Source: an uncultured Mucispirillum sp. (GTDB taxonomy: Bacteria > Chrysiogenota > Deferribacteres > Deferribacterales > Mucispirillaceae). From it: DNA of 64,000 nt. The notes below the pieces were generated by a model. That model saw nothing but the letters and a program-made list of their open reading frames with translations, was not told where the DNA came from and ran no database searches. Below are positions 38,416-47,258 of this stretch, in pieces. The stretch's first letter is position 1. The number at the start of each line of letters is the position of its first letter. Where the stretch lies: positions 109,925 to 173,924 of the forward strand of contig CALVEY010000001.1 of assembly GCA_944326705.1 (NCBI GenBank), read 5' to 3'. The translations under genes were made by a program, and so were the position numbers.

Positions 38416-38512
38416 AAACCACCTCTTATATTAAAATATAGCAATAATAATGCCACTAACCAATATTTTTTGTACTAATAAACTATTTATAAATATATTA
38501 ACTTAATCATTT

Positions 38513-38539
38513 ATGAACAAATTAAGGATAAATGTTCAT
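38513..38539. promoter_or_regulatory. Inverted repeat upstream of the CrtI-like gene
   Basis: ATGAACA and TGTTCAT, 13 bases apart, end eight bases before the candidate -35 at 38547. This is a plausible activator or repressor site, otherwise unidentified. Confidence 0.3.
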
Positions 38540-38546
38540 TTTTTAG

Positions 38547-38575
38547 TTGCGTTAAATACTTCAATAATTTATTAT
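38547..38575 (+). promoter_or_regulatory. Candidate promoter of the CrtI-like gene
   Basis: TTGCGT and TATTAT with a 17-base spacer, 23 bases before the ATG at 38599. Confidence 0.4.
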
Positions 38576-38598
38576 ACACAAAATATATAGGAGATGAG

Positions 38599-40218
38599 AT
38601 GAAATACGATGTTATTATTATAGGCGGTGGTCTAGGCGGTTTAACTGCTGGTGCAGTTTTAGCAAAAAAAGGTAAAAAAGTTTTACTTATTGAGCAGCAT
38701 TTTATGGTTGGCGGCGCTGCTACTATATTTAAAAGAAAAGACATAAATATAGAAGTAGGACTTCATGAAATGGATTATGGTCAGCATGGCTATGATGCAA
38801 AAAGAGATTTATTTGATTTTTTAGAACTTGAAAAAAAAGTAGAATTTATAAGCCTGCCTGAAACATGGGATATAAAAAATAATAATGAAACATTCAGAGT
38901 TCCAGAGGGTGTGGAAGAAGCTAAAAAATATTTAATATCTAAATTTCCCCATGAAGAAAAAGGTATAAAAAAATATTTTGCCATACTAAAAAGCACAGCT
39001 TACACTATGGGAAAAATACCTTATGATATGAATTTTTTTCAGTTTTTACTATACCCTTTTATTAAGTTTCCAAGAGTGGTTAAATATTTCTTTAATCAAA
39101 AATCAACTGGTGAAATGTTAGACAGCATGATTAAAGATGATAAATTAAAAAGAATTTTAAATGCAAACCTGGTGTATTATCATGATAATCCTTATGAATT
39201 TTCATGGCATTATCATGCACTTGCCCAGTATAACTATTATAATGGTGCAAAATATATTAAAGGCGGCAGCTATTCTTTAAGCCTTGCACTTGCTGACATT
39301 ATAAAAGAAAACGGCGGCACAGTAGAAACAATGTGCACTGTGGAAAAAGTTATCGTAGAAAATGGAAAAGCAAAAGGCGTTATTTATAAAGATAAAAGGA
39401 AAAAAGAAGAAATTACAGTTAATTCTGAATATGTAATAGCAAACTGCTCACCTAATGTGCTTTATGATAATATGGTTGATGAAAAATATAAGGATAAAAG
39501 CCTTAATGAATTTAAAGAGTCTGTATCTTTATATACTGTATATATTATTTTTAAAGAAAATCTAAAAGATATATATAAAAACCATGCCTACTCTACTTTT
39601 ATTAATGATGATAATGAATTAAATACACCTTTTAATTTAATGAAAGAAGGAATAAAACACAAAAACATTGAAGACAGAGGCTTTGTTTTTGTGGATTATG
39701 GTGCAATAGATGCAGGTCTTAATATTAAAGAAGATGACAAAAGAAGTATAGGTGTATTCTGCGGTGCATCATATCTTGATGAATGGGAATCATTACCAAA
39801 AGAAGAATATCTTGCAAAAAAACAGAAACTTGCTGAAGATTTATTTAAAAAGGCAGAAAAATATTTCCCAAATTTAAAAGACCATGTGGAATATTTTGAA
39901 GTATCTACCCCAAAAACTATTAAAAGATATATGAAAACACCATCTGGCACAGCTTACGGCTATGTAAATAACAACTATTTAAGAAAAGGCAGAGTGCCGC
40001 GTTTTTCAAAAACTATTAAAAACCTTATGTTTACAGGTGCTTATGCGTTCCCTGGCGGAGGTTTTACTGGCGCACTTATAAGTGGATATTTTGCTGCAAA
40101 TAATGTAATAGAGCCACAGTGGAAGCATATTATCCGCAGAACAGTATTATCTGCTGCTGTACTAGCTTTATTATTTACTTCGCCAATGTGGCTGAAAGGA
40201 TTATTTAATTTATTTTAA
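38599..40218 (+). CDS. FAD-dependent oxidoreductase of the phytoene desaturase/retinol saturase type
   Basis: The 539-residue flavoprotein has a dinucleotide-binding start, YDVIIIGGGLGGLTAGAVLA, followed by LLIEQHFMVGGAATIF. The C-terminal FAD motif KNLMFTGAYAFPGGGFTGAL also matches CrtI-like enzymes. A hydrophobic C-terminal helix (TVLSAAVLALLFTSPMWL) suggests membrane association. Relatives desaturate or isomerise polyene lipids, but no other carotenoid gene is present and many bacteria carry such proteins with unknown substrates. GGAGATGAG precedes the start. Confidence 0.8.
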   Translation: MKYDVIIIGGGLGGLTAGAVLAKKGKKVLLIEQHFMVGGAATIFKRKDINIEVGLHEMDYGQHGYDAKRDLFDFLELEKKVEFISLPETWDIKNNNETFRVPEGVEEAKKYLISKFPHEEKGIKKYFAILKSTAYTMGKIPYDMNFFQFLLYPFIKFPRVVKYFFNQKSTGEMLDSMIKDDKLKRILNANLVYYHDNPYEFSWHYHALAQYNYYNGAKYIKGGSYSLSLALADIIKENGGTVETMCTVEKVIVENGKAKGVIYKDKRKKEEITVNSEYVIANCSPNVLYDNMVDEKYKDKSLNEFKESVSLYTVYIIFKENLKDIYKNHAYSTFINDDNELNTPFNLMKEGIKHKNIEDRGFVFVDYGAIDAGLNIKEDDKRSIGVFCGASYLDEWESLPKEEYLAKKQKLAEDLFKKAEKYFPNLKDHVEYFEVSTPKTIKRYMKTPSGTAYGYVNNNYLRKGRVPRFSKTIKNLMFTGAYAFPGGGFTGALISGYFAANNVIEPQWKHIIRRTVLSAAVLALLFTSPMWLKGLFNLF

Positions 40219-40295
40219 ATAACAGATAAAAATAGAAACTGCGGTTATATTTTATATTTTTTAGATTATAGGTTTAGTATCTGTAAATATTTGAT

Positions 40296-40327
40296 ATACA
40301 GGCTCCCATATTATTGAGAGCCTGTAT
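40296..40327. terminator. Hairpin between converging CrtI-like and serA genes
   Basis: A 10-bp stem (ATACAGGCTC with GAGCCTGTAT) has a 12-base loop; the T runs on either side are short. Confidence 0.5.
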
Positions 40328-40346
40328 TTTAAGGTTATAATATTTA

Positions 40347-41978
40347 TTATATTCTAATATATTTTGCTTCAATAATATCATCTAAAGCAGCAATTTGTTT
40401 TACCACTTCAGAAGATACTTTATCATCTACAAGTACAAAAGAAATAGCTTCGCTTCCTTTGCTGCCTACCCGTGCAAGACCAAAGTTAGCAATGTTAATA
40501 TTATTTTCACCAAGCAGAGTTGCAACTTTACCAACAATACCTGGGCGGTCATTGTTTCTAAAATAGATATAGTTGCCGCTTGCTTCTAAATCAAGTGTGT
40601 AGTTATCAATAAATAAGATTTTACCAATATTTTCTGCAAAAAGTGTGCCGCCAATAGTAGTTTCTTTGCCGTCACTTGTTTTTACAGTTAATACAAGTAA
40701 ATCATTATATTTATCATAATGGTCAGTTTTAGATTCCATTACATGAATATTTCTGTCTTTTGCTAAATATGGTGAATTAATGAAAGATACAGAATCTTCA
40801 AGAACAACTTCTAAAAAGCCTTTTAATGATGCAATAGTAAATGGCTGATAGTTAAATGGTGAATCAAATGTTCTTTCGCCAAAATCTTCTTCAAACCTTT
40901 TACCAACCATAGTAAATCTGATTTCTTCTGGTCTGCCGTTAATAAATTGAGAAGCAAGGCGTCCCATACTTCTAGCAAGCTCAAAGTAACGCTGTAATTC
41001 TTCTGGAAGAAGTGATTTCATATAAGGAATATTTACAGCATTAGCATAAGACCTGCCCTCAAGAGCATTAACTATCTGTTCGCATATAATAACAGCAACA
41101 CCTTTTTGACCTTCATGAGTATTTGCACCAATGTGAGGTGTAACAAATATATTTTCAAGTTCTAATAATTTCATACCTTTTGGAGGTTCATAAGAAAAAA
41201 CATCTGTTGCAGCAGAGAATAATTTACCGCTTTTTACTGCTTCATATAAAGCATCTTCATCAACTAAACCGCCTCTTGCGCAGTTAACAAATACTGCTCC
41301 ATCTTTCATCATATCAAACTGAGGTTTTGCTATCATACCTTTTGTTTCTTCAGTTAATGGTGTGTGCAGTGTAATAACATCAGCTTGTGATAATACTTCA
41401 TCAAGAGAGTTGCATAAAGTAACGCCAAGGTTTTCTGCACGGGACTGTTTAACATAAGGGTCATAAGCAAGCACTTTCATACCAAATGCTTTACATCTTG
41501 TAACAACATTACCGCCAATTCTACCGATACCAACAATACCCAGAGTTTTATCTAAAAGCTGAATACCCATAAACTTTTTCCTGTTCCATTCTCCAGCTTT
41601 AACTGAACTATTAGCAGCAGGAATTTTACGGCATGCAGCTAATATCATACCCATAGTAAGTTCAACAGCTGCATAAGTATTACCTGTAGGGGCATTCATA
41701 ACTATAAGACCTTTTTTGCTGGCTGTTTCAATATCAACATTATCAAGGCCAACCCCTGCTCTGCCTATGATTTTAAGTTTGCCAGTATTTTCAAGTAAAT
41801 CTGCATCTACTGTAGTGCCGCTTCTAGTGATAACAGCATCATAATTGCCAAGAATAGGTTTTAAATCAGCATTAGAAATACCTGCGCGGATTTCATAATT
41901 AATGTTTTCTGCCTTTTCTAAAATCTCAATACCTTCCTCTGCGATATGGTCAGTAATAAGAACATCAAATTTTTTCAC
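40347..41978 (-). CDS. serA: D-3-phosphoglycerate dehydrogenase
   Basis: The enzyme oxidises 3-phosphoglycerate, the first step of serine synthesis. The long type-1 form is present at about 543 residues. It has a catalytic/NAD domain with VGIGRIGGNVVTRCKAFG, NCARGGLVDEDAL and the catalytic His region VTPHIGANTHEGQKG. An allosteric substrate-binding (ASB) domain and a C-terminal ACT domain (NDRPGIVGKVATLLGENNIN) for serine feedback follow. I set the start at the GTG 41978, just after GAGGTGG; the frame opens at a TTG at 41990. It is monocistronic. Confidence 0.95.
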   Translation of the reverse strand: MKKFDVLITDHIAEEGIEILEKAENINYEIRAGISNADLKPILGNYDAVITRSGTTVDADLLENTGKLKIIGRAGVGLDNVDIETASKKGLIVMNAPTGNTYAAVELTMGMILAACRKIPAANSSVKAGEWNRKKFMGIQLLDKTLGIVGIGRIGGNVVTRCKAFGMKVLAYDPYVKQSRAENLGVTLCNSLDEVLSQADVITLHTPLTEETKGMIAKPQFDMMKDGAVFVNCARGGLVDEDALYEAVKSGKLFSAATDVFSYEPPKGMKLLELENIFVTPHIGANTHEGQKGVAVIICEQIVNALEGRSYANAVNIPYMKSLLPEELQRYFELARSMGRLASQFINGRPEEIRFTMVGKRFEEDFGERTFDSPFNYQPFTIASLKGFLEVVLEDSVSFINSPYLAKDRNIHVMESKTDHYDKYNDLLVLTVKTSDGKETTIGGTLFAENIGKILFIDNYTLDLEASGNYIYFRNNDRPGIVGKVATLLGENNINIANFGLARVGSKGSEAISFVLVDDKVSSEVVKQIAALDDIIEAKYIRI

Positions 41979-42127
41979 AATCCACCTCAAAAATAGCTTT
42001 AATAATTAAAAGCAAGATAACATTATCAAAATTCTTAAATATAATCAAGAGTAACTATTAAATTTTGCAACATTTATATAAAACTTGTGTAAAAAGTATA
42101 TACAGAGTAAAAAATTTTCTTAATTGC

Positions 42128-42156
42128 TTGATATTTTTTTTCTGAACATATATACT
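42128..42156 (+). promoter_or_regulatory. Promoter of the hemE operon
   Basis: TTGATA and consensus-like TATACT with a 17-base spacer, 28 bases before the hemE start. Confidence 0.6.
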
Positions 42157-42184
42157 TATTAAAAAAATTTTTAGGATGTGGAAT

Positions 42185-43192
42185 ATGGCTTTCAACGATT
42201 TACTATTAAAAGCATTAAATAAAGAAAAAACAGAGCGTCCGCCAGTATGGCTTATGCGGCAGGCAGGCAGATATATGCCAGAATATATGGAAGTGCGTAA
42301 AAAAGTTTCATTTTTAGAATTATGCAAAACTCCAGAGTTAGCCTGCGAAGTTACTCTGCAGCCAATTGATATAATAGGAGCTGATGCTGCAATATTATTT
42401 TCAGATATATTAATACCTATTGAACCTATTGGGGTAAATTTAAGTTTTAACCCTGCCCCTGTTATATCTAACCCTGTCAGGACTATGGAAGATGTTAACA
42501 GACTTCGTCCATTTAATCCAGAAAGCGATGCACCATTTGTATATAAAACAATAGACTTGCTTGTGAAAAAATTAAATGTGCCATTAATTGGCTTTTCTGG
42601 TGCACCATTTACTCTTGCATGCTATATGACAGAGGGTGCAGGCTCTAAATCATTTTTAGAAATTCGTAAAATGATGTTAAATGCACCTGATGTTTTTCAC
42701 TCTTTAATGAAAAAATTAACTGAAGACACTATTAAATATTTACAAAATCAAGTTAATCATGGCTGTGCTGCTATCCAAATGTTTGATACATGGGCAGGTA
42801 TTTTACCACCAGAAGAATATAAAGAAATGGTATTCCCTTATGTAAAAGAAATAAGCGAAAGTATTTCTGCTCCATTTATATATTTTGCAAAAGACGGCTC
42901 AGCTTATTTTGACACTATTAAAGAATTAAACTGTGCAGGTATAGGTATTGACTGGAAAATCAGCTTAAAAGAAGCAAATGCAAGGCTTGGCAGTAAATTT
43001 ACTTTACAAGGCAACCTTGACCCTGCAATACTATTTTCTAATAAAGCATCTATTAAAAAATATGCAGAAACTGCAATAAGTGAAGGCAAATTATGCCCTG
43101 GCCATATTTTCAACTTAGGTCATGGAATTATGCCTGCAACTCCAGTTGAAAATGTAAAATACTTAATAGAAGTTGTTAAAGGCTTAGCTTAA
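42185..43192 (+). CDS. hemE: Uroporphyrinogen decarboxylase
   Basis: The enzyme removes four carboxyl groups from uroporphyrinogen III to give coproporphyrinogen III. The N-terminal signature RPPVWLMRQAGRYMPEY is present, as are the catalytic Asp region AAILFSDILIPIEPIG and the C-terminal GHIFNLGHGIMPATPVENVK. At 335 residues it is complete. The start at 42185 is chosen over 42176 because AGGA sits eight bases before it. It heads a tightly packed unit: hemH follows after 1 bp, then ubiA and ubiX. Confidence 0.96.
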   Translation: MAFNDLLLKALNKEKTERPPVWLMRQAGRYMPEYMEVRKKVSFLELCKTPELACEVTLQPIDIIGADAAILFSDILIPIEPIGVNLSFNPAPVISNPVRTMEDVNRLRPFNPESDAPFVYKTIDLLVKKLNVPLIGFSGAPFTLACYMTEGAGSKSFLEIRKMMLNAPDVFHSLMKKLTEDTIKYLQNQVNHGCAAIQMFDTWAGILPPEEYKEMVFPYVKEISESISAPFIYFAKDGSAYFDTIKELNCAGIGIDWKISLKEANARLGSKFTLQGNLDPAILFSNKASIKKYAETAISEGKLCPGHIFNLGHGIMPATPVENVKYLIEVVKGLA

Positions 43193-43193
43193 A

Positions 43194-44159
43194 ATGAAAA
43201 AAGATGTATTATTTATAATGGGAATGGGCGGCCCAGACAGTATTGAAGCAATAGAGCCCTTTTTATTTAACCTTTTTTCAGATAAAGATATAATAGACTT
43301 TCATGTGGGCAGTATGCTGCAAACATTTATTGCTAAAAAAATAGCTGCAAAACGCTCTAAAAAGCTGGCTCCTGAGTATTTAAAAATGGGCTATAATGGT
43401 GCGTCACCGCAGAATATAATCCATAGAAGAATATTTAAAGCATTAGAAAATCACTATACAGAAAATACAGGCAGGCATCTGCAGGTTATAGAGGCAAACT
43501 GTTACTATCACCCATTTTTTGATGAAGCTCTTAATGTGCTTAAAAATACAGAGTGTGAAAAAGTAATATTTACAACAGTTTATCCACAGTATTCTTTAAC
43601 TACTGTAGAAGCCTGCTTTAACAGGCTTGCAAAATTATATAATATTTCAGGCAATAATAAATATAAAAGTGTAGTAATACCATACTGGTATGAAAATGAA
43701 AAATACTGCACTGCCATATCTAAAAGAATACTTGATGCAGCTAAAAAACTTAATAAAGATATAAAAGACTGTCATGTGCTTTATTCTGCCCATTCTGTGC
43801 CATTAAGCTATGTAGAAAAAGGCGACCCTTACCCAGAACATGTAAAGCATCATACTGAAATTATTAATAAAATGACAGGTATTAAGTCATTTGAAACTGC
43901 TTATCAAAGTAAAGTAGGCCCTGTAAAATGGCTGCATCCTACTATGATTGAAACACTTGAAAGCTATAAGGAAAAAAATATTGATAATATAATTATTGTT
44001 CCTATATCATTTATTTCTGACCATATAGAAACATTAATAGAGCTTGATGAACAGCTAATACCAATATTAAAAAATGCAGGCAAAAATATAGTGCGGATAG
44101 AAAGTTTAAATGACAGCCCAGATTTTATTGAAGCCTTAAGCAATATTATTACTATTTAA
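43194..44159 (+). CDS. hemH: Ferrochelatase
   Basis: The 321-residue enzyme inserts iron into a porphyrin. It begins VLFIMGMGGPDSIEAIEPFL and carries the active-site segment VLYSAHSVPLSYVEKGDPYP with the conserved His, then PISFISDHIETLIELDE containing the second metal-side cluster. No cysteines for a C-terminal [2Fe-2S] cluster are evident. It follows hemE by one base. Because the order of the last steps differs between lineages, whether it uses protoporphyrin or coproporphyrin cannot be decided from this alone. Confidence 0.93.
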   Translation: MKKDVLFIMGMGGPDSIEAIEPFLFNLFSDKDIIDFHVGSMLQTFIAKKIAAKRSKKLAPEYLKMGYNGASPQNIIHRRIFKALENHYTENTGRHLQVIEANCYYHPFFDEALNVLKNTECEKVIFTTVYPQYSLTTVEACFNRLAKLYNISGNNKYKSVVIPYWYENEKYCTAISKRILDAAKKLNKDIKDCHVLYSAHSVPLSYVEKGDPYPEHVKHHTEIINKMTGIKSFETAYQSKVGPVKWLHPTMIETLESYKEKNIDNIIIVPISFISDHIETLIELDEQLIPILKNAGKNIVRIESLNDSPDFIEALSNIITI

Positions 44160-44173
44160 TTTTGGAGCATTTA

Positions 44174-45028
44174 ATGAAAAATTTTTTTGCTTTTATAAAA
44201 ATGATAAAACTAGAACACTCTCTTTTTGCGCTGCCTTTTGCATTTGTTGGTATGATATTAGCAGCAAACGGACTTCCTTCATGGAATATAATATTATGGG
44301 TAGTTGTTGCAATGGTTGGGGCAAGAAGTGCGGCTATGGGTGTAAATAGATATGCTGATGCAGAAATTGACGCGCGAAACCCACGCACTGCTTCAAGGGA
44401 GATACCAGCAGGAAATATATCTAAAAAAGCTACATTATTTTATATTTTAGTAAGCCTTGCATTATATTTTACAGCTGCATTTATGCTTAACAGATTAACA
44501 GCAGTTCTCTCCCCTATTCCTGTATTAATATTTATATTATATGCTTATGCAAAAAGGTTTACAAACTTCTGCCATGTAATTTTAGGTATAGCTTTAGGGC
44601 TTGCTCCAATATGCGCATGGATTGCTGTAACCGGCAGTATAGATACAGCGCCTTTTATATTAGGTGGTGCAGTAATATTATGGGTAGCTGGCTTTGATAT
44701 ATTATATGCTATTCAAGATATAGAATATGACAGAAAAGAAGGACTGCATTCTATCCCTGCAGTTTTTGGAACAGGCGGCTCTTTGATTATAGCAAGAATT
44801 TTACATTTTGTTGCTATCTGCTTATTTATATCATTAATGGCTTTTACTAATTTAGGATATATTTATTTAGCAGGTGTGCTTTTATCTGGAGCATTAATGG
44901 CTTATGAGCACAGCTTAGTATCAAAAGATGATTTATCAAAACTTAATATGGCTTTTTTTAATATGAATGCTTATATTAGTATTACAATTATGATTTTTAC
45001 TATTATAGATATATGGGTAGGTAAATAA
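44174..45028 (+). CDS. UbiA-family polyprenyltransferase (MqnP/UbiA type)
   Basis: The roughly 284-residue inner-membrane enzyme has eight to nine helices. It transfers a polyprenyl chain to an aromatic acid. The first Asp-rich motif reads NRYADAEIDARNPRTASREI (N-x-x-x-D-x-x-x-D) and the second DILYAIQDIEYDRKEGLHSI. The start at 44174 follows TGGAG. It overlaps ubiX by one base. With UbiX beside it and a menaquinone-using organism likely, a role as MqnP in the futalosine pathway is more likely than ubiquinone synthesis; this is inference. Confidence 0.85.
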   Translation: MKNFFAFIKMIKLEHSLFALPFAFVGMILAANGLPSWNIILWVVVAMVGARSAAMGVNRYADAEIDARNPRTASREIPAGNISKKATLFYILVSLALYFTAAFMLNRLTAVLSPIPVLIFILYAYAKRFTNFCHVILGIALGLAPICAWIAVTGSIDTAPFILGGAVILWVAGFDILYAIQDIEYDRKEGLHSIPAVFGTGGSLIIARILHFVAICLFISLMAFTNLGYIYLAGVLLSGALMAYEHSLVSKDDLSKLNMAFFNMNAYISITIMIFTIIDIWVGK

Positions 45029-45606
45029 TGAAACGCTCATTTGTAGCATTAACTGGAGCAAGTGGTATTCTTTACGGCTTTGGTATAATAAAGGCTCTGC
45101 AAAAGGCAGGCTATGAAGTGCATACTGCTGCAGCTAATGAAGCTTTAGCAAATGCTCAGGCAGAAACTGGCATTACTTATAAAAATATTGAAGATATGTA
45201 TAAATCTAATGGTATAGAAAATATTATAATACATAACAATAATGATTTAAGTGCGTCTGTTTCAAGCGGCTCATTTAAAGTGGAGCATTATATTATAGCT
45301 CCAGCATCTATGGGGTTTGTGGGCAGATGTGCAAATGGTATAAGTGCATCATTAATAGAAAGATGTGCCGATGTGGCTTTAAAAGAAAGGCGTCCGTTAG
45401 TTGTGCTTTTTAGAGAAATGCCACTATCTACTATACATTTAGAAAACCTTACAAGGCTTTCCCAGTCAGGGGCTGTGATTATTCCTGCTGCTCCCGGCTT
45501 TTATAATAAGCCAGAAACTATTGATGATTTAGTGAATTTTGTAACTGGTAAAGTGCTTGATGTTTTAAGAATAGATAATAACTGCTATAAACGGTGGGAA
45601 AATTGA
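45028..45606 (+). CDS. ubiX: Flavin prenyltransferase UbiX
   Basis: UbiX makes prenylated FMN, the cofactor of UbiD-type decarboxylases. The 192 residues include VALTGASGILYGFGIIKALQ, SSGSFKVEHYIIAPASMGFV, and the late RPLVVLFREMPLSTIHLENL, all family-specific. Its ATG overlaps the ubiA stop (TAATG). The decarboxylase partner (UbiD or MqnL) is not in the window. Its linkage to a UbiA-type enzyme supports quinone ring processing. Confidence 0.93.
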   Translation: MKRSFVALTGASGILYGFGIIKALQKAGYEVHTAAANEALANAQAETGITYKNIEDMYKSNGIENIIIHNNNDLSASVSSGSFKVEHYIIAPASMGFVGRCANGISASLIERCADVALKERRPLVVLFREMPLSTIHLENLTRLSQSGAVIIPAAPGFYNKPETIDDLVNFVTGKVLDVLRIDNNCYKRWEN

Positions 45607-46064
45607 GAATACTTTGTGCTGAATGTTTTAACCAGATAGTAGATATTAAAAAAGGTATTGCAGTATGTTCCTGCTGCGGTGCAGAATATAATATTGCTGA
45701 AAAAAGCACTCAGTTTAAAGTGCGCTTATCTGGTGGGTTTATTAAAACAAAATTATCTTATGATGATGTTGTTTTAGGAATAAAAACAGGCTCAATTTTA
45801 GCAGGCGATTATATTGCAAGTATAGACGGTCCATGGATACATGTTTATGATTCATCTTTTGAATATTATTTCAAAAAAATAGATGAACAGGATAACAGAA
45901 GCGGTATAATTTTATATAAAAAAAAGAAAAAGAAGTTATCAGTTATTAATACACTTGTATTTCTGCTTATAATTTCTATTGCAATTAATTTTACATTAAT
46001 TGTATTATTATATATGATGAACAACAGGATAACTAATTTAGTAGGTCAAATAACAGGAGGCTGA
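45603..46064 (+). CDS. Zinc-ribbon membrane protein of unknown function
   Basis: The roughly 153-residue protein starts with a four-cysteine ribbon (ILCAECFNQ, then AVCSCCGAEYN). A small domain follows, GIKTGSILAGDYIASIDGPW, that resembles GYF_2/DUF4339-type modules with the G-x-I-x-x-x-D-x-I-x-x-x-D-G-x-W pattern. A basic KKKKKK linker and one C-terminal helix (LVFLLIISIAINFTLIVLLY) complete it. I prefer the TTG at 45603, which overlaps the ubiX stop and follows GGTGGG; a GTG at 45594 is an alternative. Topology suggests a cytosolic ribbon anchored by its tail. Confidence 0.55.
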   Translation: MRILCAECFNQIVDIKKGIAVCSCCGAEYNIAEKSTQFKVRLSGGFIKTKLSYDDVVLGIKTGSILAGDYIASIDGPWIHVYDSSFEYYFKKIDEQDNRSGIILYKKKKKKLSVINTLVFLLIISIAINFTLIVLLYMMNNRITNLVGQITGG

Positions 46065-46066
46065 TT

Positions 46067-46450
46067 ATGGATAAATCTGAAGGAAAAGACTGGTTTGCAA
46101 AAACCCTTAATAATGTTACAGAAGAAACAGCAAAAGTTTACAAAATTTCTCGCTTAAAATTAGAAATTAATTCTTTTAATAAAACTTATAATGAGAAAAT
46201 GCATAAAATAAGTAAACGTCTGCTTAAACTTATACAGCAGGGAGAAATAGATGCATCTCTTTTTGAACCAGAATACAGCTCTATTGTGCAGATTGCTGAA
46301 AAAATAGAAGAAATGGAAGCAGAAGTAGAAGCAATTAAAGGCAATTTAAAATTTGGCTTTGGTAAAAAGAAATCTGATAAAGATGAAAATATTGTAGATG
46401 TTAAAGTAGAAACTGTTGAAAATGATGAGAAAAAAGAGGATAATAAATAA
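46067..46450 (+). CDS. Hypothetical helical protein with charged tail
   Basis: I do not recognise this 127-residue soluble protein. It is largely helical, with a Lys-rich first half (YNEKMHKISKRLLKLIQQGE), a coiled-coil-like AEKIEEMEAEVEAIKG and a disordered acidic/basic tail (KKKSDKDENIV...). It lies 2 bp after the zinc-ribbon gene with GGAGG ahead of it, and its end overlaps the following lipoprotein gene. The three are probably co-expressed and may act together at the membrane. Confidence 0.55.
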   Translation: MDKSEGKDWFAKTLNNVTEETAKVYKISRLKLEINSFNKTYNEKMHKISKRLLKLIQQGEIDASLFEPEYSSIVQIAEKIEEMEAEVEAIKGNLKFGFGKKKSDKDENIVDVKVETVENDEKKEDNK

Positions 46451-46889
46451 TTATCTAATAATACTGCTGATGTTTATTATAACAGGCTGTTCTGGCACAT
46501 TATTTGGTTATGATAATTTGGACAGTCTGTATAAAAACAACATCAGTAATATGGATATAAGTGTATACTATAACACAGAAGACGGCTACATAACTTCTGC
46601 TGTTAAGAATGTAAGCAGCACATTTATGACAAATTTAAATATGTCTATGGAGTGTGAATATGATAATGGAGATATAATTACAGATATTCACTCTCTAAGT
46701 AACTTAAAAACATATTTTTATAAAAATGTAGTCTTTCAAATAGACTATGAAAGATGTAAAAGTTTAGTATTAAAATATATTTATTATCCACAAGTTGATG
46801 GCGGGTTTATTTATACAGACAGGTTTGGGTCCTACCCTATACCTGTTTCAAATGATATTCCTGTTGATGGTGTATTAAAAATAAAATAA
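46425..46889 (+). CDS. Putative lipoprotein
   Basis: The roughly 154-residue protein starts with basic residues, a hydrophobic stretch and a lipobox: YLIILLMFIITGCSG, so Cys near residue 22 should be lipidated. The mature part is small, beta-rich and unrecognised (for example MDISVYYNTEDGYITSAVKN). The frame overlaps the preceding gene by about 25 bp. Starts at 46416 (TTG), 46422 and 46425 are all possible. No Asp follows the Cys, so sorting to the outer membrane is plausible. Confidence 0.6.
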   Translation: MRKKRIINNYLIILLMFIITGCSGTLFGYDNLDSLYKNNISNMDISVYYNTEDGYITSAVKNVSSTFMTNLNMSMECEYDNGDIITDIHSLSNLKTYFYKNVVFQIDYERCKSLVLKYIYYPQVDGGFIYTDRFGSYPIPVSNDIPVDGVLKIK

Positions 46890-46903
46890 TTAAAGGGGTA
46901 GTT

Positions 46904-47113
46904 ATGATTAAAAGAATCAATAATGAAAGAGAATTTTTGCAGGCATTAAATAGAGTTGATGCTTTAATGTTTCATGCAGTTCCAGGCACACCAGAAGGCG
47001 ATGAGCTTGAAAAACTTTCTAAAATGATAGAAGAATATGAAAATAGAAATGCTATTGTTATGAGCCAGTCAAAAGTTGGCGATGATATTATAAATTCTAA
47101 ATATAAAAAATAA
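46904..47113 (+). CDS. Small protein resembling the N-terminal part of a HigA-type antitoxin
   Basis: Only 69 residues: IKRINNEREFLQALNRVDAL, then PGTPEGDELEKLSKMIEEYE. The P-G-T-P-E-x-D-E-L-x-x-L-x-x-x-I-x-x-Y-E run is the hallmark of the N-terminal helical segment of E. coli-type HigA/YgjM antitoxins. The helix-turn-helix that normally follows is absent, and the frame ends in a short basic tail. It has a good AAAGGGG site. It is either a truncated antitoxin or a member of a small stand-alone family; no toxin gene is adjacent. Confidence 0.55.
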   Translation: MIKRINNEREFLQALNRVDALMFHAVPGTPEGDELEKLSKMIEEYENRNAIVMSQSKVGDDIINSKYKK

Positions 47114-47222
47114 ATTTTTTAACTGCAAGTATAACTTAGTAATATTTATATATATCTTAACAGGCATCTAGTAGTAAATTGAATAAATATAGTAAAATCT
47201 TTCAATTAAGATAAAATATATC

Positions 47223-47251
47223 TTGAAAGATATTAAACAATATAATACTAT
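47223..47251 (+). promoter_or_regulatory. Promoter giving a leaderless transcript for the flavodoxin-fold gene
   Basis: TTGAAA (47223), 17-base spacer and TACTAT (47246-47251); the ATG begins seven bases after the -10, at the expected start point. Confidence 0.55.
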
Positions 47252-47258
47252 ATTTATT

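Noticed and set aside
47223..47258. Upstream in-frame ATG of the flavodoxin-fold gene
   Set aside because: It overlaps the -35 element of the promoter, and the family begins at ILIINASPR.
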